From: Georgenia soli
GTDB taxonomy: Bacteria > Actinomycetota > Actinomycetes > Actinomycetales > Actinomycetaceae
Assembly: GCF_002563695.1 (NCBI RefSeq)
Contig: NZ_PDJI01000004.1
Location: forward strand, 1,178,001-1,242,000
Length of the DNA stretch: 64,000 bases
Direction of reading: 5' to 3'
The stretch's first letter is position 1. Every line of letters starts with the position of its first letter. The position numbers and the translations under genes were made by a program. Below are positions 34,620 through 42,257 of this stretch, in pieces. The notes beneath the pieces were generated by a model that was not told where the DNA came from, did no database searches, and saw only the letters and a list, made by a program, of their open reading frames with translations.

Positions 34620-36545
34620 CTACTGGCGCGCGAGCTCGGTCCGCCCCACCGGCGCACCCGCCGTCCGGACCCGTTCGGCACGCAGCGCCTCCACGCGGTT
34701 CTGCTCCGCGCGTTCCTCGCGGCCCGGGCGGGAGGCGAGGAGGGCCCACAGGATGCAGGTGAGGTCCACGACCTCCTGCATCCACGCGCCGACGATGGCG
34801 GGCAGCAGGCCCGCGGCGGCCACGAGCATGAGGACCAGGGAGAAGCCGAGGCCGATGCCGATGGCCTGCCACGCGACCCGCATGGTGCGTCGGCCGATCT
34901 GCACGGCGCGCACGGTCCGGTAGAGGTCGTCGAGCATGATGACGACGTCCGCGGACTCGCTGGCCGCCGTCGACCCCTTCGCCCCCATGGCGACCCCCAC
35001 GTCGGCGACGGCGAGGACCGGGGCGTCGTTGACGCCGTCGCCCACCATCATCACGGGGCGTGCGGTGACCGCCCGGACGGCGTCGACCTTGTGCTCCGGG
35101 AGCAGGCCGGCGCGCACGTCGTCGATGCCGATGCCGGCAGCGATGTGGCGGGCGGTCGGCTCGGCGTCACCGGTGAGCATCATCGTCGTGCGCACGCCGG
35201 CGCGGTGCAGGCCGGCGAGCGTCTCGGACGTCTCGGCGCGGATCTCGTCCGCGAGCGCGACGACGCCCGCGTAGCGCCCGGCCACGCCCACGTGGACGCC
35301 GGTCTGCCCCGGCTCGAGCGGGACGTCGCGGACCCCGCTCACCTCGTCCGCGACGAAGGAGGCCTTGCCGACGACGACGGCGCGCCCGTCCACCCGCGCG
35401 CGGACGCCGTGGGCGGTCACCTCCTCGACGTCGGTCGCGGCGGGGACGGTCAGCCTCCGTTCGCGCGCCGCGGCGACGATCGCGGCCGCCAGCGGGTGGG
35501 AGGAGTACTGCTCGACGGCGGCGGCGAGCGAGAGGATCTCGTCGGGGCCCAGGCCGTCGGCCACGTCCACGCGGGCCACGTGCGGGGTGCCGTAGGTGAG
35601 GGTGCCGGTCTTGTCGAACGCGACGGTCCGCACGCGGGAGAGCTGCTCCAGGGTGCCGCCGCCCTTGACGATGACGCCGTTGCGCGCGGAGCGGGACATG
35701 CCGGCCATGAAGGCGACGGGCGCGGCGATGATGAGCGGGCAGGGCGTGGCGACCACGAGCACCTCGGCGAAGCGCGTCGCCTCCCCGGAGAGGAACCACG
35801 CGAGGCCGGCGATGAGGAACGCGACGACGGTGAAGGGCACCGCGACCCGGTCGGCCAGGCGCACGAACGGGGCCTTGGAGTCCTGCGCCTCACGGACCAG
35901 CTCCACGATCCGCTGGTACTGGGAGTCTGCGGCGGCGGCGGTGACCCGGACCCGCACGGCCTCGCCGCCGTTCACCGACCCGGAGAGCAGGTCGTCACCG
36001 CGGCGACGGTCGACGGGCAGGGACTCGCCGGTGAGGGAGGACTCGTCGAACGTGGCGTCCTCGGAGAGCAGGACACCGTCGACGGGGACGAGCTCGTGGG
36101 GCTTGACGAGCACCTCCTCGCCGACGACGAGCTCGGTGACCGGTACGTCGACCACCGTGCCGTCGGGCAGGAAGCGGTGGCCGATCTGAGGGGCCCGCTC
36201 CAGGAGCGCGGACAGCTCGCGGCGGGCGCGCCCGGCCGCGTAGTCCTCGAGCGCCTCACCGCCCGAGAGCATGAGGCAGACCACCAGCGCCGCCCAGTAC
36301 TCGCCCACGAGCACCGTGGAGACGATGGCGGTGACGGCCAGGAGGTCGATGCCGTAGCTGCCGGCGCGCAGGTCCGCGATCATGCCGCGGGCCTGGAGCG
36401 CGGCGACGACGAGCGCGAAGACGGAGATCGTCCAGCGTGCCGCGTCCGGCGGGCCGGCCAGCTCGAGGATCCCTCCGAGCAGACCGACGAGCAGGGTGGC
36501 GGTGACCACCCGGTACTCACGAAGGAACCCGACGACGCTGGCCAT
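34620..36545 (-). CDS. Heavy-metal P1B-type ATPase with TPCP motif (Fe/Ni class candidate)
   Basis: 641-aa metal-pumping ATPase. Key sites: TGES at 172-175, TPCP at 267-270 in the metal-binding TM helix, phosphorylation DKTGT with Asp 311, SHP in the N domain (YSSHPLA) and MVGDGVNDAP. There is no N-terminal HMA domain and no C-terminal hemerythrin or His-rich tail; the tail is Arg/Glu-rich. From memory, TPCP marks the P1B-5 subgroup linked to Ni/Fe(II), so iron or nickel rather than copper is proposed. A DtxR/IdeR-like box overlaps the promoter. Confidence 0.92.
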   Translation of the reverse strand: MASVVGFLREYRVVTATLLVGLLGGILELAGPPDAARWTISVFALVVAALQARGMIADLRAGSYGIDLLAVTAIVSTVLVGEYWAALVVCLMLSGGEALEDYAAGRARRELSALLERAPQIGHRFLPDGTVVDVPVTELVVGEEVLVKPHELVPVDGVLLSEDATFDESSLTGESLPVDRRRGDDLLSGSVNGGEAVRVRVTAAAADSQYQRIVELVREAQDSKAPFVRLADRVAVPFTVVAFLIAGLAWFLSGEATRFAEVLVVATPCPLIIAAPVAFMAGMSRSARNGVIVKGGGTLEQLSRVRTVAFDKTGTLTYGTPHVARVDVADGLGPDEILSLAAAVEQYSSHPLAAAIVAAARERRLTVPAATDVEEVTAHGVRARVDGRAVVVGKASFVADEVSGVRDVPLEPGQTGVHVGVAGRYAGVVALADEIRAETSETLAGLHRAGVRTTMMLTGDAEPTARHIAAGIGIDDVRAGLLPEHKVDAVRAVTARPVMMVGDGVNDAPVLAVADVGVAMGAKGSTAASESADVVIMLDDLYRTVRAVQIGRRTMRVAWQAIGIGLGFSLVLMLVAAAGLLPAIVGAWMQEVVDLTCILWALLASRPGREERAEQNRVEALRAERVRTAGAPVGRTELARQ

Positions 36546-36581
36546 ACCTCATTTGTAGGCCTTTCCCGGCCCTCTGTATAG

Positions 36582-36600
36582 CAAGGTAAGGCTGCCCTCA
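36582..36600. promoter_or_regulatory. DtxR/IdeR-like iron box at the P1B ATPase promoter
   Basis: CAAGGTAAGGCTGCCCTCA matches the 19-bp consensus TTAGGTTAGGCTAACCTAA at 14 positions. On the minus strand it falls between a TTGAGG (36596-36601) and a TATACA (36575-36580), 15 bases apart, so it would cover the promoter of the ATPase gene starting at 36545. Confidence 0.6.
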
Positions 36601-36685
36601 ACCGCGGAATCCTGCGCTTTCGGAGCAGTCCATGGGTGCACGTCACCCCGGCGTCGGCGGCACCAGCCGCGAGCGTAGTCCGGTC

Positions 36686-36780
36686 ATCAGGACGACTCGG
36701 ATCCGGGACACACCAGGACGACTCGGATTCCGGCCACACCAGGACGACTCGGATTCCGGCCACACCAGGACGACTCCTAG
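36686..36780. repeat. 26-bp tandem repeat, about 3.5 copies
   Basis: Two perfect units (36710-36735 and 36736-36761) starting ACACCAGGACGACTCGGATT are flanked by a partial or diverged copy on each side (36686-36707, 36762-36780). They lie in the 502-base gene-free gap 36546-37047 between the ATPase and the MFS gene. No coding or spacer-type structure is seen. Confidence 0.9.
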
Positions 36781-36865
36781 CCGTTCTGTACGTCTTCACG
36801 TCGTTGCGCGCAGTGCAGCAGTCTCACAACCCGTCCAGAAGTGCCGGGAGGGCCGCAGATGGTGG

Positions 36866-36941
36866 CGAGCGGTCGAGCAGTCGAGCCGGGCGGGGCGGGC
36901 GGGCGGTCGAGCGGTCGAGCGGTCGGGCGGTCGAGCAGCGA
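36866..36941. repeat. GCGGTCGA-type microsatellite
   Basis: Degenerate 8-bp units (GCGGTCGA, GCAGTCGA, GCGGTCGG) repeat across about 75 bases, interrupted by a GGGCGG run. It lies upstream of the MFS start at 37048, within the same gap as the 26-bp repeats. No gene is supported here. Confidence 0.8.
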
Positions 36942-37047
36942 CGTGGTCGGCCGCACGCCCTTCAGGGCGCTGCCGCTACGGTGGGCGGGCCGTACCGCCC
37001 CGCGGTACGACGTCGTCCGCCAGCCGAGCCAATGGAGCCCCCAGAAC

Positions 37048-38262
37048 GTGAGTGGTCTCGCCCGTCCCTCGAGCCGGCTGCCCGCATGGCTGCTGCTCGC
37101 GGGCATCCTCCTGGTGGCCGTCAACCTGCGGCCGGTGATCTCCTCGGTGGGCCCGGTGCTGCCGGTCATCGGCGCCGACGTCGGACTGGGCAGCGCGGCC
37201 CTCGGCGTGCTGGCCGCCGTCCCGATCGTCGCGTTCGCGGTCGTCTCGCCGCTGGTGCACCCGCTGGGGCGTCGCTTCGGGGTGGAGCGCACGGTGGCGG
37301 TGGCGCTGGTGGTCCTGGCCATCGGGACGCTGCTGCGCTCGGCACCCGGTCCGGCCGCGGGCCTCTGGGTGGGCACCGCGCTCATCGGCGCCACGATCGC
37401 TGTCGGGAACGTGCTGCTCCCGGTGGTGGTGAAGAAGGACTTCCCCTTTCGCGTGCCCGCGACGACCGCCTGGTACGTCGCCACGCAGAGCGTGTTCGCG
37501 GCCACCGCGTCCGGCGTGGCGGTCCCGCTGGCCGACCTCGGTGGCTGGCAGCTCGCGGTGGGGATCTGGGTGGTGCCGGTCGCGCTGGCGCTCGCGGTGT
37601 GGTTCCCGCGCCTACGCAGGACGACGGCGGCCGTGCGACTCCCCGCCCCGGCAGGCTCCTCCGCCGCGGCTGCGCCGTCGTCCCCTCACGCCTCGGTGTA
37701 CCGCCGCCCGCTCGCGTGGCTCGTCGCGGCCTACATGGGGCTGCAGTCGACGGTGTACTACACCATGCTCAACTGGCTCCCGACCGTGGAGCAGGACCTC
37801 GGCATCGACCCCGCGACGGCGGGCTGGCACCTGTTCCTGTTCCTGGCCGTGGGGATCGTGGGGAACCTGGCGGTGCCCTCGCTCATGCGGGTGGGCGGCG
37901 ACCAGCGGCTCGCCGCGAGCCTGGTGTCGGTGCTCGTGCTGGTGGCGATGACGGGCATCTGGCTCGCGCCCGGCCTGATCTGGCTGTGGGTCTCCCTCGT
38001 CGGGCTCGGGACCGGGTCGGCGTTCGTGGTCGCCCTCTCGCTCGTCGGTCTGCGCGCCGCGGACCCGACCACCGCGAGCCAGCTCTCGTCCATGTCCCAG
38101 GCGGTGGGGTACGGGCTCGCCGCCGTGGGCCTCGTCCTGGCCGGCGCCATCCGCGACCTCACGGGCCCGGGGGCGTCCGTGCTGCTGCTCGTCGCCGTCG
38201 TCGCCGCGATCCTCCTGGCCGTCGGGCTGAGCGTCGGCAGGCCCCGGACGCTGCACACCTGA
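37048..38262 (+). CDS. MFS transporter, CynX/NimT type
   Basis: 404 aa with about 12 TM helices. NLRPVISSVGPVLPVI near the N-terminus is the hallmark of the CynX/NimT group (cyanate, 2-nitroimidazole and relatives); TTAWYVATQSVFAATASG and YTMLNWLPT are also family-like. GTG 37048 is the first start that gives a sensible N-terminus; GGAG lies about ten bases upstream. The substrate is unknown. It sits between two genes with iron-type boxes but has none itself in the region examined. Confidence 0.85.
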   Translation: MSGLARPSSRLPAWLLLAGILLVAVNLRPVISSVGPVLPVIGADVGLGSAALGVLAAVPIVAFAVVSPLVHPLGRRFGVERTVAVALVVLAIGTLLRSAPGPAAGLWVGTALIGATIAVGNVLLPVVVKKDFPFRVPATTAWYVATQSVFAATASGVAVPLADLGGWQLAVGIWVVPVALALAVWFPRLRRTTAAVRLPAPAGSSAAAAPSSPHASVYRRPLAWLVAAYMGLQSTVYYTMLNWLPTVEQDLGIDPATAGWHLFLFLAVGIVGNLAVPSLMRVGGDQRLAASLVSVLVLVAMTGIWLAPGLIWLWVSLVGLGTGSAFVVALSLVGLRAADPTTASQLSSMSQAVGYGLAAVGLVLAGAIRDLTGPGASVLLLVAVVAAILLAVGLSVGRPRTLHT

Positions 38263-38321
38263 GGTCCTTCGGCCGAGACTCTTGCGGGGCGCACGCCGGG
38301 CGACATACGGTGCGGAGGAAC

Positions 38322-38340
38322 TTAGGTAAGGCATACCTGA
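38322..38340. promoter_or_regulatory. DtxR/IdeR-like iron box upstream of efeU
   Basis: TTAGGTAAGGCATACCTGA agrees with TTAGGTTAGGCTAACCTAA at 15 of 19 bases, and its half-sites form an imperfect dyad. It ends 22 bases before the efeU ATG, the expected place for a repressor of iron uptake. Confidence 0.75.
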
Positions 38341-38362
38341 GTCGGACCCCCCAGGGGTGGAC

Positions 38363-39205
38363 ATGCTCGCCAACTTCCTCATCGGCCTTCGTGAGGGGCT
38401 CGAGGCAGCCCTCGTCGTCGGCATCCTGGTGGCGTACCTCGTGCGGACCGGGCGGCGCGAGCGACTGCCGGAGCTGTGGGCCGGCATAGGGATCGCGGTC
38501 GCCGTCTCGCTCGGGTTCGGGGCGCTGCTGACCTTCGGTCCGCAGGGCCTGACGTTCCAGGCGCAGGAGGCGATCGGGGGCACACTCTCCATCGTCGCCG
38601 TCGGGCTCATCACCTGGATGGGCCGGACCGCCCGCCATCTCAAGGCCGACCTGCAGCACAAGCTCGACGACGCCGTCGACGCCGGCAGGTGGGCCGTCGC
38701 GGTCATGGCCGTCCTCGCCGTGGGACGTGAGGGCCTGGAGACCGCCCTGTTCCTGTGGGCGGGCGCGCAGGCGACCGGGACATCGACGCGGCCGCTGCTC
38801 GGCGCCGTCCTCGGGCTCACCGTCGCGGTGGTGCTCGGCTGGCTGGTCTACCGCGGGGCCCTGCGCCTCAACCTCAGGGCCTTCTTCTCGTGGACCGGAC
38901 TCTTCCTGATCGTCGTCGCCGCGGGCGTGCTCTCTCACGGCGTCCACGACCTGCAGGAGGCCGGCATCCTGCCCGGGCTGAACTCACTGGCTTTCGACGT
39001 CTCGGGCCAGGTCCCGCCGTCGTCCTGGTACGGCACGCTGCTCAAGGGCATCTTCAACTTCTCCCCCGCTACCACCTGGCTGGAGGCCGGTGCCTGGGTG
39101 CTCTACGTGGTGCCGACGCTCATCCTCTTCGCCCGCTCCGCGTTCCGTCGGCCCGGCGCCGGCGCTCCCTCGCGCGCGGCCGCTCCGCAGAGGGTCGTCG
39201 CCTGA
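38363..39205 (+). CDS. efeU: EfeU/FTR1-family iron permease
   Basis: 280-aa membrane permease for (oxidised) ferrous iron. Two REGLE motifs bind iron: FLIGLREGLEAALVV at the very N-terminus and AVGREGLETALFLW near residue 120. About seven TM helices; the end carries the family segment PPSSWYGTLLKGIFNFSPATTWLEAGAWVLY. ATG 38363 has AGGGG upstream; GTG 38357 is an alternative. An iron box precedes it and a broken efeO follows after 70 bases. efeB is absent. Confidence 0.94.
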   Translation: MLANFLIGLREGLEAALVVGILVAYLVRTGRRERLPELWAGIGIAVAVSLGFGALLTFGPQGLTFQAQEAIGGTLSIVAVGLITWMGRTARHLKADLQHKLDDAVDAGRWAVAVMAVLAVGREGLETALFLWAGAQATGTSTRPLLGAVLGLTVAVVLGWLVYRGALRLNLRAFFSWTGLFLIVVAAGVLSHGVHDLQEAGILPGLNSLAFDVSGQVPPSSWYGTLLKGIFNFSPATTWLEAGAWVLYVVPTLILFARSAFRRPGAGAPSRAAAPQRVVA

Positions 39206-39275
39206 CCGCCGCGGCCCCATATCGCTCTGGAGGCGTGCGCACTTCGCGTCCTGTCCCCCGGCCCCGGGAGGTCCA

Positions 39276-39754
39276 GTGGCCCCGTCGCTCTGCCGCACCG
39301 CAGTTCCCGTGCTCGCCGTGACGCTCCCGCTCACCGCAGCCGCCTGCACGCCGAACGACTCCGGCGGCCCGGCCGGTCCCGCGGGCGGAGCCACCTCCGC
39401 CGGCGGTGGTGCCTCCACCGACGGCGCGCCGACCGACGGCGCCTCCACCGAGGCGACCGCGGCCGGCCGAGCCACCACCGTCACGGTGAGCAGCACCGCC
39501 GACTCGTGCAAGGTCTCGGCCGGCACGGCCCCGGAGGGCCCGATCGTCTTCTCTCGGTCACCAACGACGGCACCGAGCCGACGGAGTTCTACCTCTACGA
39601 GGAGGACGGTCAGCAGGTCGTCGGCGAGGTGGAGAACATCGGCCCGGGCCTGACCAGGGAGCTCAAGGTCAACGCCGTCGCGGGCATGTACCAGACGGCG
39701 TGCAAGCCGGGCATGGTGGGTGACGGCATCCGCGCGCCGTTCACCGTGGAGTGA
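39276..39754 (+). pseudogene. efeO: EfeO-like cupredoxin lipoprotein, frameshifted
   Basis: GTG 39276 with GGAGG opens a lipoprotein (signal ending LTAAAC) and a Gly/Ala/Thr linker, then a cupredoxin-like domain TTVTVSSTADSCKVSAG. At about 39549-39555 an extra TC (CTCTC where CTC is expected) shifts the frame. The continuation SVTNDGTEPTEFYLYEEDGQQV to GIRAPFTVE is read +2 and stops at 39754. Even when repaired, the M75 imelysin domain of full EfeO is missing, so this is a short cupredoxin-only form. It could be a decayed gene or a sequencing or assembly error. Confidence 0.75.
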
Positions 39755-39771
39755 CGCCGGCGCCGGGGATG

Positions 39772-40218
39772 TCAGGGGCGCGGGACCACCAGCACCGGGA
39801 CGTCGGCGAACTCCAGCACCTCCCGTGCCACCGAGCCGATGTGGGTGCGGCCCGGCCCACCCGCGTCCGACCGGCCCAGGACCACAAGGTCGGCGTGCCA
39901 CCGGCGGGCCTCGGCCAGCACGAGGGCGGCCGGCTGCCCCGAGCCGCTGCCGGTCTCCGCCGTGATCCCCTCGTGCTCCGCCTGTGCCGCGACGTGCTGC
40001 AGCAGGGCGTCGACGGCGGCGCTGCGCCGGGCGGCGAGCGCCCCGTCACGACCCATCGCCCGCAGAGCGCTCGTCACCTCGCCGTTCCCGCCGACGTGGA
40101 CGAACCTCACGCCCCCACCGGTGCGGGCGGCGAGCGCGACGGCGAGCCGGGCGGCGGCCAGGGCGGCGGGCGAGTCGTCCACCGCCACCAGGATCCGGCC
40201 GAACACCTGACCGCTCAT
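39772..40218 (-). CDS. Universal stress protein (UspA family)
   Basis: 148-aa single Usp domain. Begins ILVAVDDSPAALAAARLAVAL and ends with the nucleotide-binding loop VVLGRSDAGGPGRTHIGSVAREVLEFADVPVLVV, so ATP binding is likely. ATG 40218 overlaps the stop of the V-ATPase D-subunit gene by four bases (ATGA), making it the last gene of that operon. The coupling suggests a link to energy status or ion stress, which is inference. Confidence 0.93.
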   Translation of the reverse strand: MSGQVFGRILVAVDDSPAALAAARLAVALAARTGGGVRFVHVGGNGEVTSALRAMGRDGALAARRSAAVDALLQHVAAQAEHEGITAETGSGSGQPAALVLAEARRWHADLVVLGRSDAGGPGRTHIGSVAREVLEFADVPVLVVPRP

Positions 40219-40886
40219 GACCGTCCGCTCCCCTCACCCGGGCCGGGCCGCTCCCCCGGGCTGGGCCGCTCCCCCGGGCCGTGCCCGGCGGCCCACCGCA
40301 GCCGGAGGCCCTCGGCCCGCTCGTCCTCCTCCAGGCGCAGCTCGGCCTCGGCCAAGGCCGCCTCGAGGCGTGGGATCCAGCGCTCCCGGACCGCACGCAT
40401 CCGCCGTCGCGTCGCCCGCTCCTGCTCCTCGGGCACCCGCACGGCGGCCTCGGCGGCGGCGTGGGCCACCGCGGCCTCGAGGGCCCGGCCGCACGCCGCG
40501 CGCGCCGCCGCGAGCGCCGCGGTGTCCAGCGGGGCCGCATCCTCGGCCGGCTCCGGGACGATGCAGCGCGCGCCGGCCGGGTAGCGCACGCCCATCGGCT
40601 CCTCCCAGGCGATCTCCACAGTGGCGGGCGAAGCGGCCGAGGCCCGCCCTAGGCCCTCCTCGCCCGCGAGCAGCGCGGCGCGCACCGACCACCGCTGCGC
40701 CTCGGCCGCCGTCCCCGCCCAGGCGTCGGCTGTCCGCTCGCGGAGAAGCATGTACCGCTCCCGCTCGCCCCTCACGATCCGCAGCTTGTGGTCGAGCAGC
40801 TCGGCGCCGTGCCTGGCGGTCGCGAGCCGGTGCTGGAGCCACAGGCGCCCGGCGCGGCCGGGCGGGGCGTGCAGTGCGCCGGGCAC
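40215..40886 (-). CDS. V/A-type ATPase subunit D (central stalk)
   Basis: 223 aa, long helical coiled coil. The N-terminal GRLWLQHRLATARHGAELLDHKLRIVRGE matches the D-subunit pattern of a Leu/Lys-rich rotor helix, with a long C-terminal helix (RRRMRAVRERWIPRLEAALAEAELRLEEDERAE). It forms the rotor axle connecting A3B3 to the membrane ring. A Gly/Pro/Glu tail is species-specific. It starts three bases after the B stop and overlaps the downstream Usp gene. Confidence 0.9.
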   Translation of the reverse strand: MPGALHAPPGRAGRLWLQHRLATARHGAELLDHKLRIVRGERERYMLLRERTADAWAGTAAEAQRWSVRAALLAGEEGLGRASAASPATVEIAWEEPMGVRYPAGARCIVPEPAEDAAPLDTAALAAARAACGRALEAAVAHAAAEAAVRVPEEQERATRRRMRAVRERWIPRLEAALAEAELRLEEDERAEGLRLRWAAGHGPGERPSPGERPGPGEGSGRS

Positions 40887-40889
40887 CGC

Positions 40890-42257
40890 TCACACCCCCC
40901 GTTCGGCCAGGAGCGCGCTGGGCAGCATCGTCAGCTCGCGGCGCGGCAGCGTCAGCAGGGCGCGCCACGCCCGCTCCAGCGTCTGCTCGAGCGTGCGCGC
41001 CTCGTCCCCGCGCTGGTCGAGGAGCTGCTCGCGGAGCTCCCGCTCGAACGCGAGGTAGAGCTGGTCGGTCGGGGAGAGCGCGTCCGTGCCCATGAGCTCG
41101 GCGAGCTCCTGGGTCTGCCGGGCGCGCGCCAGCGCCGCGAGGATCTGCGCCGCGACGTCCAGGTGGTCCTCCCGGGTCCGGCCCGGCCCGGCGCCCTTGC
41201 GCATGAGCCGGGACAGGGAGCTCAGCGGCTCCACCGGCGGGTAGACGCCCCTGGCCTGCATCTGCGCCGAGAGCACGATCTGTCCCTCGGTGATGTAGCC
41301 GGTGAGGTCCGGCACCGGGTGGGTGATGTCGCCGGCGGGCATCGTCAGGACCGGGACGATCGTCACCGAGCCCGGCGAGCCGCGCATCCGCCCGCAGCGT
41401 TCGTAGATCGAGGCGAGGTCGCTGTAGAGGTAGCCGGGGTAGGCGCGCCGGCCCGGAATCTCGCCGCGGGCGGCGGAGACCTCCCGCAGCGCCTCGGCGT
41501 AGCTCGTCATGTCCGCCATGACCACGAGCACGTGCCGGCCGAGCTCGAAGGCGAGGTGCTCGGCGACGGTGAGGGCGATCCGCGGCGTGAGGATCCGCTC
41601 GACGACCGGGTCGTCCGCCGTGTTGAGCAGCAGCAGGAGGTCCCCGGCCGAGGACCGCTCCTCGAGGACGTCCCGCACCGTGGCGGCGTCGAGGTGGGTC
41701 AGCCCCATGCCGGCGAAGACGACGGCGAACGGTTCCCCGCCCGCGGTCGCCTGGGCGGCGATCTGGGTGGCCAGCGCCAGGTGGGGCAGACCGGCCACGG
41801 AGAACACCGGCAGCTTCTGGCCCCGCACGAGGGTGGTGAGGGCGTCGATCACGGAGACCCCGGTGATGACGGGTTCCGCGGGCGGCTCGCGGTACGTGGG
41901 GTTGAGCGGGTAGCCCGAGACGGGCGCGCGCCGCCGGGCGAGGACGGGCGGTCCGCCGTCGAGCGGCTCCCCGCGGCCGTTGCACACGCGCCCGAGCCAG
42001 GCCTCCCCCACCGGCACATGGAGGACCTCGCCGGCGAAGCGCACCCGCGTGCCGCCCGGGCGCAGCCCCTCGGTCCCCTCGAGGACCTGGACGACGGCGA
42101 GGTCGCCGTCGACCTCCAGCACGGCGCCGTGCCGCGGCGCCCCGGACCCGGCCGCGACGGTGGCGGACTCGTCCCACCCGACCCCGGCGACGCCGCGCAC
42201 CACCAGCAGCGGGCCGCGCAGCTCGGCCACGTCGGTGTACTCGACGAGCGCCGTCAC
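40890..42257 (-). CDS. V/A-type ATPase subunit B (non-catalytic)
   Basis: 455 aa. Family signatures: YTDVAELRGPLLVV, SGYPLNPTYREPPAEPVITGVSVIDALTTLVRGQKLPVFS, and DMTSYAEALREVSAARGEIPGRRAYPGYLYSDLASIYERCGR near residue 280. The absence of a Walker A motif in place of GLPHLALA is normal for B subunits. GTG 42257 overlaps the A stop (GTGA). It alternates with A in the soluble hexamer. Confidence 0.96.
   Translation of the reverse strand: MTALVEYTDVAELRGPLLVVRGVAGVGWDESATVAAGSGAPRHGAVLEVDGDLAVVQVLEGTEGLRPGGTRVRFAGEVLHVPVGEAWLGRVCNGRGEPLDGGPPVLARRRAPVSGYPLNPTYREPPAEPVITGVSVIDALTTLVRGQKLPVFSVAGLPHLALATQIAAQATAGGEPFAVVFAGMGLTHLDAATVRDVLEERSSAGDLLLLLNTADDPVVERILTPRIALTVAEHLAFELGRHVLVVMADMTSYAEALREVSAARGEIPGRRAYPGYLYSDLASIYERCGRMRGSPGSVTIVPVLTMPAGDITHPVPDLTGYITEGQIVLSAQMQARGVYPPVEPLSSLSRLMRKGAGPGRTREDHLDVAAQILAALARARQTQELAELMGTDALSPTDQLYLAFERELREQLLDQRGDEARTLEQTLERAWRALLTLPRRELTMLPSALLAERGV

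Noticed and set aside
36686..36780. CRISPR-like array
   Set aside because: The 26-bp units abut directly with no unique spacers, and no cas genes are present.
33003..41095. Mobile genomic island (integrase or att sites) around the iron and V-ATPase genes
   Set aside because: No integrase, transposase or direct tRNA-derived repeat was found; the tRNA-Ala at 50494 is intact and not flanked by a partial copy that I could see.
40890..42257. Loss of Walker A in the V-ATPase B subunit as a defect
   Set aside because: Non-catalytic B subunits normally lack the P-loop; the A subunit keeps GGFGTGKT.
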